From positions 7,270,036 to 7,334,035 of the forward strand of contig JAQFVV010006231.1 of the NCBI GenBank assembly GCA_028023455.1: DNA of 64,000 nt, read 5' to 3'. Below, in pieces: positions 26,159-38,154 of the stretch. Numbering within the stretch: position 1 is the first letter of the stretch; each line of letters opens with the position of its first letter. Under the pieces are notes generated by a model. It was not told where the DNA came from, searched no databases, and saw only the letters and a list, made by a program, of their open reading frames with translations. A program made the translations under genes and the position numbers. This DNA is from Epiperipatus broadwayi (lineage: Eukaryota; Onychophora; Udeonychophora; Euonychophora; Peripatidae).

Positions 26159-26350
26159 TTAACGATAGTAAAAAGGTCCTTCGTATGTGTTGTAGAATTT
26201 ATATTTATTCTCTAATGGTTTACTGAGATGGAAAGTCTTTATCAACACTTTATCTCCAACTTTAAATTTATAAATACTTTTTATTCTGACTTCTATTACA
26301 TGCCATTTTAACAAGTTGTTTGTGAGCTTGTAAAATGTCTTTTTCTTCAT
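26159..26350 (-). pseudogene. Integrase C-terminal domain remnant
   Basis: A 63-codon frame contains YKFKVGDKVLIKTFHLSK, then YNTYEGPFYY. The pattern 'F-x-V-G-D-x-V-L-hK...x-YEGPF' is the C-terminal DNA-binding (SH3-like) region of Ty3/gypsy integrases. The catalytic DDE core expected upstream is absent. It ends at the stop near 26161, about 580 bp before the polypurine tract. Confidence 0.75.
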
Positions 26351-26801
26351 TTATTTTGGGTTCATTAATTATGGGTTTATATTTTTTTAAATAGTATAGG
26401 TATAATTTGATGAAAGTGTAAGCGGATGGGCGAGAATATTTCTTTAAGACTAGTAAGTATTCTTGTTATACATACTTATATACATCTATAATTGTATATT
26501 TATACTTTATAGATTTATAAATTATGTTGGTATTTTATTACCTTATCATATTAACCATTTGGTCTACCTCCTATTCTAGATAACCAAAGATTAAATTTCA
26601 ATAAACGTGTTTGCATGTTTAATTTTTTTATATATATATTTAGTTCCTTCATCAATGTTTATGTCATCAAAATTTCTATATGTACATATATATATATATT
26701 CTTTAACAAACTATAAGGGTTCAATCATTATTCATTATCTGTTTTCATTTTCAAAAGGTCACAATCCTTGTAAGTCCTTCCATAATATGTGCTTATCTTC
26801 A

Positions 26802-26880
26802 TTAAGCACTATCATTCATGTGTTTAATGAAAGTAAATGGACCTTCATAAGTATTACATAATTTATGAAATGTGTGACCA
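26802..26880 (-). pseudogene. Second integrase-tail-like fragment
   Basis: On the - strand a short frame reads HKLCNTYEGPFTFIKHMND and then stops. NTYEGPF is shared exactly with the integrase tail about 500 bp further on in element orientation. Either part of the pol C-terminus was duplicated or two elements recombined. Too short to classify firmly. Confidence 0.45.
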
Positions 26881-27142
26881 TTTTGAATTTCTGAAATATT
26901 CATCTGTGAAGTTGATGATTGATTTTCATGATTAACTCTACAAGTATTTAAATTTAATCCTAAATCAATATTAATAATTTTCAGTTTCAGGCATTATATA
27001 ATACTGAAAATTTGATTTGTCATAAGAGTCTATTATTTGTTGTGGATCTTTTTGAACAACTTCCAAATAATTTTCTATAAAATACTTTTTTTTACTACTA
27101 TCATAGGTATCTATATTAGTGTTGAGAGAATCATTCCTTATC

Positions 27143-28526
27143 TCAAACAATACCTGGTATGAGAAAATAGATTTTGATTTGAAAATTGTTGTTAAAGATC
27201 TTGATGGGAAAAATGACTATCTCTGTTTGTTGCATCACCATGACTTGTGCGTTTTGGAGACTCTTTACTTCATTTTTTTCCACAATTCCTTTTGAATTTA
27301 ATGAATTTAAATCAATCATTCCAAAAATGTTGTGCTGATTCATTATATCTTGACTTTGTTGTGTAATATCATAGTGGTTTTGATAGTTTTCTTCTGTAGT
27401 AATCAACTGAACTAATAATGATTTACTCTGGATATCATCATTGCATTCAAGGTAAGTTTGAGGTTCTTGTTGATTGTTCACCCTAATCTGCATTGTATCG
27501 TTCATTATTGTTTTAATGGAATTTATTTGTGGAGTTGATATTGTCTCCTCTAAAATAAAGTTAATAGGATACTTTTCTATTCCATCACTAGGAATCTGAG
27601 ATATCCAACCAGTAGAAAATTCAGTGTCAAGTAAAGTTTCAGCATTAAAAGAATGTTTATTATCTTTATTGAATTCAAAAATAAAACCAGGCAAATCTTT
27701 TTGTAAGATAATAGCTTGTTTTTGATTATCTGAATTACGAATAATAATTCTATCATCCTTTTCAAACACAAAAGACCAATTTCCAATAGCTAAACACGTT
27801 GAATCAAGTAAAAACAAAATAGATTGACTAGGAGTACCAAGCTTAACTTGACTATGCGCATTCTGTAATTCTTTTAAATATAGTTCCAGACCATCCCTCT
27901 CATAAAAATTCACTACTATACACAGTAACAAATTTTCCATCCAAAATAATTTCAAACCATCCATTACTGTGTTTATATAATCTCAAAACTACATATTTAT
28001 TCCAAATATACAAAAAATATTGAGTACTAACAATATACCAATCATGCCAATGATAAGGTTTACCAGGTAAAATTTCTTTTCCATCTCCTATTGTAATTTT
28101 TTTACCTTCCCTTTTGTTATTATACATATCACTTTTGATTTCATTTCTTAAACTAATACTATTATTATCTAATTTTTTATTATTATCATCTAATTTTTTA
28201 TTAATATTATTCATAAATATTTGTAATATTTGCATTATAGCTGCACTATTGTCTATAGCCTGTGTTGTATCAATATTAATGATTGATTAATTTCAATTCT
28301 AGATGATTGATTTAGATCTTCTTCAACTATATTTTGTGTTTGAAATAACACTTGATCTAAACTGTGTTTGTTGAGGGTATTCAATTATGGTTGTAGAACC
28401 CCCAGGTGCTTGTACTAATGATGATTGTTCTATAATATTAATATTTAATTCATTTTGCATATCATCTTGCATTTGATTAGAGCATTCAGTACCTTTGTTT
28501 GAAAACATTTTTCCACTTCTAAGCAT
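27143..28526 (-). pseudogene. Gag-position reading frames, frameshifted
   Basis: Three overlapping or adjacent frames (28526-28323, 28235-27900, 27964-27143) appear to be one original protein broken by frameshifts. The first part starts MLRSGKMFS and is Gln/Asn-rich. The middle has a likely coiled coil (NINKKLDDNNKKLDNN) followed by a basic stretch, RNEIKSDMYNNKREGKK, then an aromatic-rich block with PYHWHDWYIVS. The long 273-codon piece includes SILFLLDSTCLAIGNWSF and ends without a zinc knuckle. Position after the 5' LTR and the coiled coil suggest Gag, but I recognise no named domain. Confidence 0.5.
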
Positions 28527-28997
28527 TATAAATTTTAACTTAATTCAAATATTACTCAAGTTTATATATTTTTATAACTATAAAATATTATACCGTAAAG
28601 TTCTTTACCACTTCATGCTATTTATATATACTTATGATGTTCTATATGGTATATGTGTATTTTTTTTAAACGCCTATATCTATATTAAAATTTTATCCCA
28701 CTTAACTCTTATTTAAAACATAATTTAATAATTATTTATTTAAATATTGATCTCTATAAATCATATTATATATATTATCATTTTTAATATTATTTATATA
28801 TATATGTTTTCAATTTTTTTTTAAAAATCCATTGGTTAAATTTTTCTAGAAACTTATGTTTCTAACATCTAATTTGGTTTTATCATCTTTAACATTGCCA
28901 ATATTCATTTTTAATCTGCAATTATAAACACCATATGAATCTTCATAACAATATACTTGTTATCAAGAATCATCAATCAATCTAGCCACCACTTTAT

Positions 28998-29139
28998 TAT
29001 TATATGTAATGATATAGAATCTATGATTCAAAATTGATGCGCCTATATAACGAGATGAAATCGTAGATTCAAGGCCCCAGTTGGCATGCCAAATATAACT
29101 GGACGTCATAGATTCAATGCCCTAGTTAGTTGTGCCAAA
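28998..29139 (-). promoter_or_regulatory. Primer-binding region, threefold degenerate tandem repeat
   Basis: Immediately after the 5' LTR (- strand) comes TTTGGCACAACTAACTAGGG. A TGG start just after the LTR is typical of a tRNA primer-binding site. A similar unit follows 46 bp on (TTTGGCATGCCAACTGGGGC) and a more diverged one 47 bp further (TATAGGCGCATC). Each is preceded by a version of the LTR edge, (C)GTTATA/CATTATA, and followed by TTGAATC-type words. The priming tRNA was not identified. Confidence 0.6.
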
Positions 29140-31078
29140 TATAATGGGACATCGGTTTTCACCAGAAAGAGGGTATGCATTTCACTACAATCGGACTTTG
29201 GGTCTTCAAGTAGAATGCTGGAAATGAAACGATGAAATGCTAAGTCCATGATTACATCCATCTTTACTATGCTAGCTCAATAATTTTTAAATAAATTTTG
29301 GTATAATTTAGACTAGTTCATCCATCTCTCATCCCTCTTTCAGTCACCATTATGCCACAATATTCAAATTAATGGAGAATTTGCAATTAGCTCTTCAGGG
29401 ATGATTTTAAACAAATAATTATCTAATATGCCTTTATGTAAGCATTGACTATTAAATGATATTTATATGATATTAACATATATATATAATTGTTATGTAA
29501 CTAATAATGATTATGTATTTATTTATAAATATATAATATAATAATGATTAGGCAGAGAGATCAAATTAATAACTTAATATTTTAATAAACAATAAAAAAT
29601 ATAATGTAAAAGATAAATAAAATATTAATGAAAAATAAGGATGAATTTTATCATTTCAAGAGATTAATAAATAATATTCCCATCCAAAACCTTATGATAA
29701 AATTTCATACTACAATAAACTTTTCAAAAGTAAAGAATATAATTTAAATTAACAGATATATAAAACAATATATAAATTCAAAAATTAATAATTTAAATAA
29801 CTTATTAATTTATTTACAGTTTTTATTCATGTTTCATAATTATTAATATATAAGTACTATTTACAATTGTATAACTTATTTTATATGCATTTATAATAAA
29901 ATAAATACATTATATGTTTATTATATTATATAATAATCCTGTTTTTAATGTCTGTTAAATAATAACCTTTTTTTAAAAACTTCATCTAATTTTAATGAAG
30001 TTTGTCAAACTTTCAATTTACGTTCATAAAATTAAATTTGAATATTCCTCCTAGAAATGAAATGATGCCAAATTTGAAATAAAAAATAATAATAATAAAA
30101 TTAAACATATTAAAGTAATATGAATAATAATATAACATAAATAAATAAATAAAAACTTATTTTCCTGAGTTAAGAATGGATCTTTAAGTCCATAGTTCAG
30201 AATCCTAATGGAGTTTTCCTGTGAAGTATATTAATTCATTGGTACAACAATTATTTATTTATCCTAAATTGATAAATTATTAATATCCAATGATTTAGTT
30301 GATATAAGATAATATATAATCCTTCGAAGATTGATGTTCTTATTGTCCATTTTCTAATAGACGTTCCACACAATAAATATCTTAAATTAGCATGAAAGTT
30401 GGTTTCGAAAGCTTTATGATACAAAATTATTCTACTCACAACACATTGTAAGATTCTTTATATATGTAATTATTTTAAATATGTATATATATTTAGAATA
30501 ACGAAGTTTTAAAATAACGTAGTTTCCAATAACTAATAGATGTTCTTTTTCTATTGCTATTTTTTTTTTAGATTTAGTAGAAAATTAAAATATTTTTCTT
30601 ATAAACTTTTTTTTTAATCCATAAGTTTTAATCCATAGGTTTTAATTTGGAACAGTTAAATTCAATTCCAATCTAGACTAGTAATGTTTTTTTTTTTTTT
30701 AAAAAAAAAAAAGTTATTTAAAAAGAAATCATTTTCTTTTCTTCTCTTTTTTTATTAACAAGAGACCAAACGAATTATATCCTCACGTGTTTTTGGTTTC
30801 ACTTTTCATACTTAATTTAAATATTCATTGTTATCAATAAATATTAAAATATAATATATATAATTGTTTATTTTTCAATTTCAAATCTGGTAATTACTTA
30901 AAAGCTTGACATTAAAGTATGTATTATTTAAAGTTTACATATATATATAAATAGTATATATATATATAAATATTAAAATAGTCAAATACATTTTGATTAA
31001 TTAATAATTTCATTAGAGATAAAAGTATTTTAGAGCACTCCTATTTGTTAAGTTAATAATAACGAAGTTATTATTACA
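29140..31078 (-). repeat. 5' LTR of the retrotransposon
   Basis: Partner of the 23.6-kb LTR. It starts on the - strand at 31078 with TGTAATAATAAC and ends at about 29140 with CCCATTATA. Long poly(T)/poly(A) runs near 30690-30715 differ in length from the other LTR, consistent with slippage after insertion. The ORF at 30251-30439 (-) is within the LTR and not protein-like. Confidence 0.88.
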
Positions 31079-31653
31079 ATATATATATATGTTTATATAA
31101 TTCATACGGTATATATATATTTGTTGAATCACAAATATATTACTTTTCTTAAAAAACTTTTTCATCTTGTAAAAATTTCACAAATTTATTTTCAGATAAT
31201 ATATATTTCATATTTGATAATGTAAAAATGGAAACATAATGAAACAAGAAAAACTTTTAAAACTATATTTATATATGTTTGTTCATTGATGAAGGTTTTA
31301 CAAATATAAGTAAGGTAATATTCATTTTATTGCCAAGTAACTTATATTTTAACCTTTGATTTTAAATAGTATTACAAATATGACAAAGTGATTGTAGAGC
31401 TTATTTCCTCATTATTCTGGTTTTAAATCTAATTTAAAATACTAATATATATATATAGTTATTGAACTTTTTTATTTATTTACTGTACTTTTCTCATACC
31501 CTAATAATATCCAAAAAGAATAATAATAACAAATTTATAAATAGATACCCAGCATGGTAATTTTTAATACTATATTACATTCTTAAAATGGAAAGAAAAG
31601 AAACACAATTTTTATCATACCACCACTTATTATATTTTGATTATGGGTTAATA

Positions 31654-32051
31654 CAGGGGTCCCCAACCCTATGCCCATGGGCACCATGGCGCCCGCAGAC
31701 CATTTTACGTGTGCCCGCCGCTATCCGAACACGATAAAAAATTATTTATCTGATACAAATAAATTTAATTTTTAAAATTTCTTATAAATTATCATATTAT
31801 ATTGTAATCAAATTGTAGGGCATACTATACTTTTACAGCGTAAAAATATAAATATTAATTATGTTACATTTTTATTTTTGAAATAAAATTATTTTTTTGT
31901 ACATTATGTATATTATTAACAATATCCAACTATAAATTTACATTGAATAAATAAATGGTGCCCTCCACCTGGTTGAAAAAATAAATGGTGCCTGCCAATT
32001 GGCCAGTATTATAGAATGTGCTCTTAAGTGCAAAAAGGTTGGGGACTCCTG
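31654..32051. mobile_element. hAT-type MITE with 8-bp target duplication
   Basis: A 398-bp element is bounded by inverted ends CAGGGGTCCCCAACC (left) and, reversed, CAGGAGTCCCCAACC (right), one mismatch in 15. Perfect 8-bp direct repeats GGTTAATA flank it (31646-31653 and 32052-32059). The CAGGGGT terminus and 8-bp duplication are diagnostic of hAT. Subterminal parts are G+C-rich compared with the A/T-rich core. No transposase is encoded, so it is non-autonomous. Confidence 0.95.
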
Positions 32052-32712
32052 GGTTAATATTACCAGTAATTTTAAGTGGCATCTGCTTTACTAAAAAAAT
32101 CGCAATCTCTGCCTTAAATAAAATATATTGTTTTAGAGATGAAATATAGTTTTATAATATTTCCCCCTTGTTAAGCCAACATTTAAATTTTTCTTCATCT
32201 CATTTTCTTTGGTATGCCCCCCCCCCCTTTAGAACATCATCCTCCAACACAAATATTATGATAGGAACAAAATAGTAAAGTATAAATTTTAAAAAAATTA
32301 TAAATCAACTTATATTATTATAAATTTTATCTTGAAATAATGACTATTTGTTTTTCATAGATTTTAATTATAACAAAATCACTGTTAATAATAAAAAAGG
32401 TTTCACAAATTCATCATCAGAAGCAGCAACTACTTGTAAATGTGTTTGGGCTATTCTAACTTCACATACACAATTTTGTAGATAAATAAAATTGAAAACA
32501 TTATTAGAGATGAGTTTTGTGATAACTGTACAAAGCAATTTATGAAACTCTACACTTTCACATATATTTAACAAATTCTGTTTAATATTTTTGATGTTAT
32601 CTTTTAACTTTGTAGCAAATTTTTCTTTTTGAAATATTTCAGTACTATATCCAATTGTAGTTTTCTTACGTATTTCATCTTCAGCCATATTTTGCTCAAT
32701 CAAAACAATCTT

Positions 32713-32882
32713 AAACCATTGAACATCACATGATTACCATTTCTTATGCTTGCTCATAACTGTCATTAAACAGGTAAAACTCTCCATACACTAGATAGGG
32801 ATTTTATGCACAAGCCTTCTGGCATCCATTGATTACTCTAGCTTGCACTGAGTGGCACTACTGTATGGAGAGTTTTGCCTGT
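32713..32882 (+). mobile_element. Family F insertion, 170 bp, with 13-bp target duplication
   Basis: Perfect 13-bp direct repeats TCAAAACAATCTT lie at 32700-32712 and 32883-32895. The element starts AAACCATTGAACATCACATG, has an inner 20-bp word ACAGGTAAAACTCTCCATAC, and ends with nearly its reverse complement, GTATGGAGAGTTTTGCCTGT. It is inserted in the LINE 3' region; the related LINE copies at 43.87 and 54.6 kb continue across the site without it. Confidence 0.9.
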
Positions 32883-33184
32883 TCAAAACAATCTTCATGT
32901 TTTAGAATGTTTTTTGAGATAATCTTTGCAACATAAATAAAATTATTTTTTCATTGAAAACTATGCTCAAGTTCATTATAAAATATTTTTTTAGTAAGTC
33001 TTATATTGTTCCATCATTTCAAATGTTCATTCCAATGAAGATGTAATTTTACAATAATGGACTCTGGTATTATATTCAGCAGGTTGAAGTTAAAGGAATA
33101 TTCTTAAATGAAATTTTTATATTGTTTTTGTATTATGTAGATAGGCTATCTATATCTCACTTCTATATAATAAATAACTATACA

Positions 33185-33310
33185 AATATGGAGAAAAAGA
33201 TGCATTAAATCCAAAAGATCCAAGTGCATTGTTTAAAAAAAATTCAAAAAGTTTCTCACTGATGAAAGCTGTAAGCTAGAAACTAGTCTGAGGATATATG
33301 AATAGGACAG
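33185..33310 (-). repeat. Family F fragment
   Basis: Contains GCATTAAATCC, GATCCAAGTGCATTG, CACTGATGAAAGC and AGAAACTAGTCTGAGGATAT, in the order seen in the right arm of the 4.3-5.2 kb palindrome (the reverse of the 45.2-kb order). Boundaries are uncertain. It interrupts LINE copy 1. Confidence 0.65.
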
Positions 33311-35525
33311 AACTGGGTAAGGATTTAACAAGTATATCAATTACCATCAACTGATTAATAAACTTTTCACAAGATGACGAGTAGGGAAAATATTAAAAAA
33401 AAATCATGAACCACATAGTTAATGACCGTGAATCTAATTAATTTAATTACAATAATTATTTAACTTTTACTGCAGGTCAACATCTAAATTTACTTTTCTA
33501 TTTATAAAATCCCCAAATATTTAATTAACATTTATTCTCAAATTGATAACAATCAAAGGTAAAGATTATTGAAGATTTTTTTTCCCCCATTACTGACTGT
33601 TAAAGGACTAGTTTTTGAACATTATTTGCTAAACCAGAGTTTTTATATGTTGCTTTCAAAAGATTAAATGTATTCTATAGATACCTCAATCAATAGCATA
33701 CTATAAATGCAAAAGTCAAAAATATGGCTATTTTTGCTTCTGATTCAAATTAAAAATTCCATTATCAAATCTGTATCCCATCTTTATCCATGATTCATTA
33801 AGCCATCTATAAATAATTCCAGAGACCATTGTCATAAACACCAAAAATAAAGTTGAAGCAAGTACACATCTTTGTTATCACCAGTTTTTATTTCAAATAT
33901 TTCCTATTGATAATAAACTTCCATTCCATCATGTAGAAACTATATAATACAAATAAACTTTAGTGAACAATTAACTAATTTGTTTGAATGCATCTTGACC
34001 AAATTAATAAAATATATTTTTTTTATTCTAGACATGTAATTGAAAGCAATTTATTCTACAAAATCCTTGAAAGAATTCTTTGTTGTAATGTATAAATTTC
34101 ATAATTATTGCAATTTTGCCTATTCTTATTTTTAAAAAATGAAACAATAGAAGCATTCTTAATATCGTGCAGCACAACTTTAGAAATCCATATATTCCTA
34201 AAACATTACCAACCTATATTTTGAAACTTCTCTGGGTATTTCAATAGGACTTACATCTTAATTTTATTAAGCTGGATGTCTTTATCAAATCTAAATGATT
34301 AGATAAAATGGATATCATTAAAAGTTGCAGTCTCATTTTTTGTATCATTATTCAAAAAATAAAACATTTTTTCTTTCTGATAGAAATATTTTCAGCATAA
34401 AAAATATCTAAAGTGACCATGATTAGCGAATATTTGTATTTCATTTGCAGTTTTAACCTAGCAATGATTTTTAAGCCTTGTTAATCATTGAACTTCTGCC
34501 ATTAAATCTATAAATTGAATTCATTATTCTGCTATGCATAAAATGCTACATTTCCTTTTATTTAAGTCACTACTTAAGTTGTGTTTCTTCTTAGTGAACA
34601 GAAGAATAGATTTACTTGTATCCATAATTCCCTTCTGAAGAGAATTCATGACTCAGTAAATCATGATAATCCTGAAAGTCCAAATTAGCAATTTTAGTAT
34701 TCAATAATTATTGAAATTTCGCACGACAGTAATTACATCTAAAAAACATCAATTTTCTTGAAAATACATTGTATATGATTTTTTAATGCAAGTATCATTT
34801 TAAATTTGAAGCCTGCTAATTTATGATCTGTCCAACAAAGCACACATAAATGTTTGTGTAATGTGAAATTTTCTTATATTTTGGCTCCTAACTAGATGCA
34901 ACCATGTTTTTTTAATAGATTTTATTTTATTTAAAAACTATGTGATAGTTAATCCATGTATTGTTTAAAAATTTAATATCAACAAAATATTTTTTTCAAT
35001 ATCACAGACTATTTGAGTTTACAGCATAAATATCATTTCCAACAACTTTTGACTAAAATCTAAATATGTATATTACAGTCTCCACAAAAAACAATTTGAT
35101 CTTTTAATGGTGTTGGTATAATAATGCTATTCTGCAAAAAAATAAAAGCTTCTTTTGAATTCTATGAATGTAAGCGTAGAGCATATGTAGTTATAAAATG
35201 ATTACAATGTATAAGCTAAGTTTTAACACCATTAGCCTTTTATTGACACATCAAGAAATTATAAGAATAGAATATACTAAATTAGACTTTATAATAAATC
35301 CAACACCATGCAATCTCTTTTTAGTAATTGACCTATCTCTCCAAAAAAACTTCTAGTTATCCACCTATTTTATTAAATTTCCTTCTCCTGAAAGAAGTTT
35401 CATTAAGAGCACTCTTAAATTTTGATGGCTCCTTAACTACTAACGCTATCCTCTGTTCTGATCTTGAGTTTGTATCAAGTAAACTTTGCACATTCCATGT
35501 ACCTATATTTAGAAAAAATTAGATT

Positions 35526-37200
35526 TGTAATATTTATCTTTAATATTATCTATCACTACTATTAATAATGATTATTTCTATTGTTCTAAAGAGTAATTCA
35601 TCAGAGAGTATATGAGATAGGCCATTTTTAGAAAATATTTTCTAGATTCTTTCCACTTTTGGGATTCTTAAATTTCAATTCAATATTATTTACAATTCAG
35701 TCATAATGAAAAGATTCCGATAAAAACATGTTTTAAATATAAATAGAATAAGAAATTTTTCATTGAAATATATGAGATAATTTTGAATCAGCATGGTAAA
35801 TTGATACTAGAATCAAATTGCAAAATTGGTTTTCTAAGGATTATATAGAGATGCTTATATTGTCGCAATAAGTCTGATGTGCACATTTTTTTTCTTAATT
35901 TAAAAAAAAAAAGGATCTTTGAGCCTTTATAAATTTTATTTATGTCAATAAAGGCTGCTTTTTTTTTCTTATTCACATAAATTTATTTAGTATTTAGTGA
36001 ATGATATAGCAATATTAAACATGTCTAGTGCCTGCATTTATTTTAGAAATGAATAATTAATTGCAGTTTTATTTAAAGATAGTTTGATCAAACAATCAAT
36101 TATTATTGCCCTTTTTATATATTATTCATGTTTCTGAATTAGATAGTCAGTGCTTTATTTTAATTTTGAAAGACTTAATGTATTAATCATGCCTATCTTC
36201 ATATATTTCACATACAAATTCTAGTCAACATATTAGAAACAATTAAAATTTTCTTTTGCCATGATAGCAGAATCAATCCACTATGAAGATCAAATTTAGA
36301 ATAGATATATTTCTGATATTTTAAACCAATTATATTAGAAAAAAAAAGATCATAAAAACTGTGGTAAAGAGTTACTAAAAAAAAAAAAGACTAACACAAA
36401 GTAATGACACAAACTGGTGAAATGCAGATTAGGCAAAGAGTTTGAAAAAAAAATACTGAAAAATGTCAGATGGGAAAAGGATATTATAAATGAAGCAAAA
36501 AAATAATGCGGATTATGATTGATAAAACTGGAAAAAAAACTATTATGATTTAAATATATATATATAGATGCTAAGAAAATATAAATGATAAATAATGTTA
36601 AAAAAATAAAAATATGAGCAGGCAGTCATATTTTCATCACAGTTTCATCAATAATGAGAGCAATAATAAAATATTGAATTAAGAAACATCAAAACATAAA
36701 TAAGGAGTGAATTGTAACTGAAATATATATATAGCTTATAATTATGAAAAAAAAAAAGAACAATAAAAACTAAATCCATTTTAAAGAATAGAGATAACCA
36801 TTAAAGAATATTAAGTATTTATTCAAAATAAATCTTTACAGTAATATAAATTAACCACTTTGCATATTTTTATTTTGTAAAAAAAAAATCAAAATAATTT
36901 TTTATATAATAAAAAAGTAATTTGCATGAATTGGAGATAATCTACAATGACCCAAAATAAGTATGACCAATAAAGAATATTTAGAATTCAGAATATGTAT
37001 ATGCTTTTATTAGATCTTTAACATTGTTAGTTCATGATCCTGACACTTTGCCTAGACAGAATGTTAATATGCAGTGACATTACAAAGCAGTTTTGTTATA
37101 ATACATTTAGTAATAAGTTCTTAAACATTATTAATATTGCAACATGATTTCTTTCAACTAAGGAATCTAATACCAAATTTTTTACTCATTTATATTATCA
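35526..37200. other. Intergenic A/T-rich DNA
   Basis: No supported gene. The - ORF at 35788-35976 is Lys/Leu/Ile low-complexity translation. Short poly(A) and AT runs only. Confidence 0.45.
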
Positions 37201-37204
37201 TTCA

Positions 37205-37515
37205 ATAAGTGCATCACATCATCATCATCATCCAATCCTAATAAGTGCACATCATGGGACTTTTAATTCTGCATATCTTACCTTATTCTCATACTTTTGG
37301 TAATGTGGGATGTTCTGAATATCATCCCTGCAATCAGTTCAATAAGTGCATCATCGTCCAATAATTGCATCACGTCATGGGCCTTTTTATCAATAAACAA
37401 AACAGCATCATATTATCCTTGTAGCTTAAATTCAATATCTGCATTAATAGCTACTTTAATTTGGGGATTTGATTGGTACTGCCATCTGATATACATTGAT
37501 TTCTTGTGCTTATGA
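37205..37515 (-). pseudogene. Unrecognised broken frame with an internal protein repeat
   Basis: On the - strand a frame reads INADIEFKLQG, one stop, then YDAVLFIDKKAHDVMQLLDD and ALIELIAGMIFRTS. After a gap and stops, a similar block follows: KSHDVHLLGLDDDDDDV and MHLLND. The composition is protein-like and the HDV-xLLxDD block is repeated about 105 bp apart. I do not recognise the family. It may be a transposon ORF or a gene relic. It lies about 0.7 kb beyond the CARS1 3' end and is not spliced to it in any way I can see. Confidence 0.35.
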
Positions 37516-38154
37516 TTTTAGAACAATATAGAATGGATCATTGCTGTTAAAACAAATGTTAATAAATAAATACTATTAAAATATAAATGTATTACAAAAC
37601 TAAGATTCTTGACCTCTTGATTTAATTGTGAGATGAAAAACACTTCCATTTGTGTTGTTTGCTTAAAGCTTATATTTTCTAAATCTTGAAAATAGACAAC
37701 TATAAATGAGACTGCAAAAAAATAAAAAAGCATTCAGACCACTTTTAATAACTACATATAACAATATCTTGTAATTTAGAAAAGTAATTTAAATGCACAA
37801 GCTAGAACTTATTTATCACATAAGCACCTTTATATAAACATTAATTAGAATTAGAGATTACTGTCTCAAATAGATATTTATTTACATATCAGAAGACTAA
37901 ATGAGCCATTGCAGATAATACGTATTAATAAAAAAAGTTTAAATACTGAAATAATTTGTTTCAAACCACTTTAAGGAAATACGATTTTGGCATACAAGTT
38001 CTGAAAAAATATCCAGTATATAAAATTTACACTTGCAGATGAAATAATTAGGATATTAATAAATAATTTTTTTAAAATTTTAAGTAAACTAATCAAGAGA
38101 TTGTAAAAAAAAAAAAAAAGAACAATTTATTATGTTAATAAAGAATATTGGATG

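Larger units (their letters stand above)
23617..31082 (-). mobile_element. LTR retrotransposon with long LTRs, internally deleted
   Basis: Two direct repeats of about 1.94 kb (23621-25565 and 29140-31078) flank a 3.57-kb internal region. Read on the - strand, the element has a 5' LTR starting TGTAATAATAAC, a TGG-starting primer-site region just after it, gag-like frames, integrase C-terminal remnants, a polypurine tract abutting the 3' LTR, then the 3' LTR. ATAT flanks both ends (23617-23620, 31079-31082), a possible 4-bp target duplication, but the right flank is an AT repeat so this is weak. No RT, RNase H or integrase core is visible, and all frames are broken. The size and order suggest a Ty3/gypsy-like element that lost most of pol. 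Confidence 0.87.
32365..35525 (-). mobile_element. LINE copy 1, endonuclease to 3' end, interrupted
   Basis: On the - strand the 5' part (35520 down) reads GTWNVQSLLDTNSR then LNETSFRRRKF, the N-terminal blocks of APE-type LINE endonucleases. A degenerate GDCN-type motif lies near 35090 and RT remnants near 33730-33900 (a trace of LFxxxxxxMxxExFID...RxxTD). The 3' portion (33130-32365) aligns with the copies at 42.9, 43.7 and 54.4 kb. Family F insertions interrupt it at 32713-32882 and about 33185-33310. Stops abound; it is inactive. Confidence 0.75.

Noticed and set aside
26607-26861. + strand 84-codon ORF
   Set aside because: Antisense to the internal region of the LTR retrotransposon; hydrophobic and Ser-rich with no motif.
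23621-31078. Segmental duplication of host DNA instead of LTRs
   Set aside because: The polypurine tract abutting one copy, the TGG primer-site region abutting the other, and retroelement frames between them are specific to an LTR element.
32368-32703. - strand 111-codon ORF as a host gene
   Set aside because: Parallel sequence exists at 43.68-43.86 kb and in other LINE copies, so it is the LINE 3' region; a family F element interrupts it at its upstream end.
35328-35522. + strand 64-codon ORF
   Set aside because: Antisense shadow of the LINE endonuclease start, whose - strand frame reads GTWNVQSLLDTNSR.
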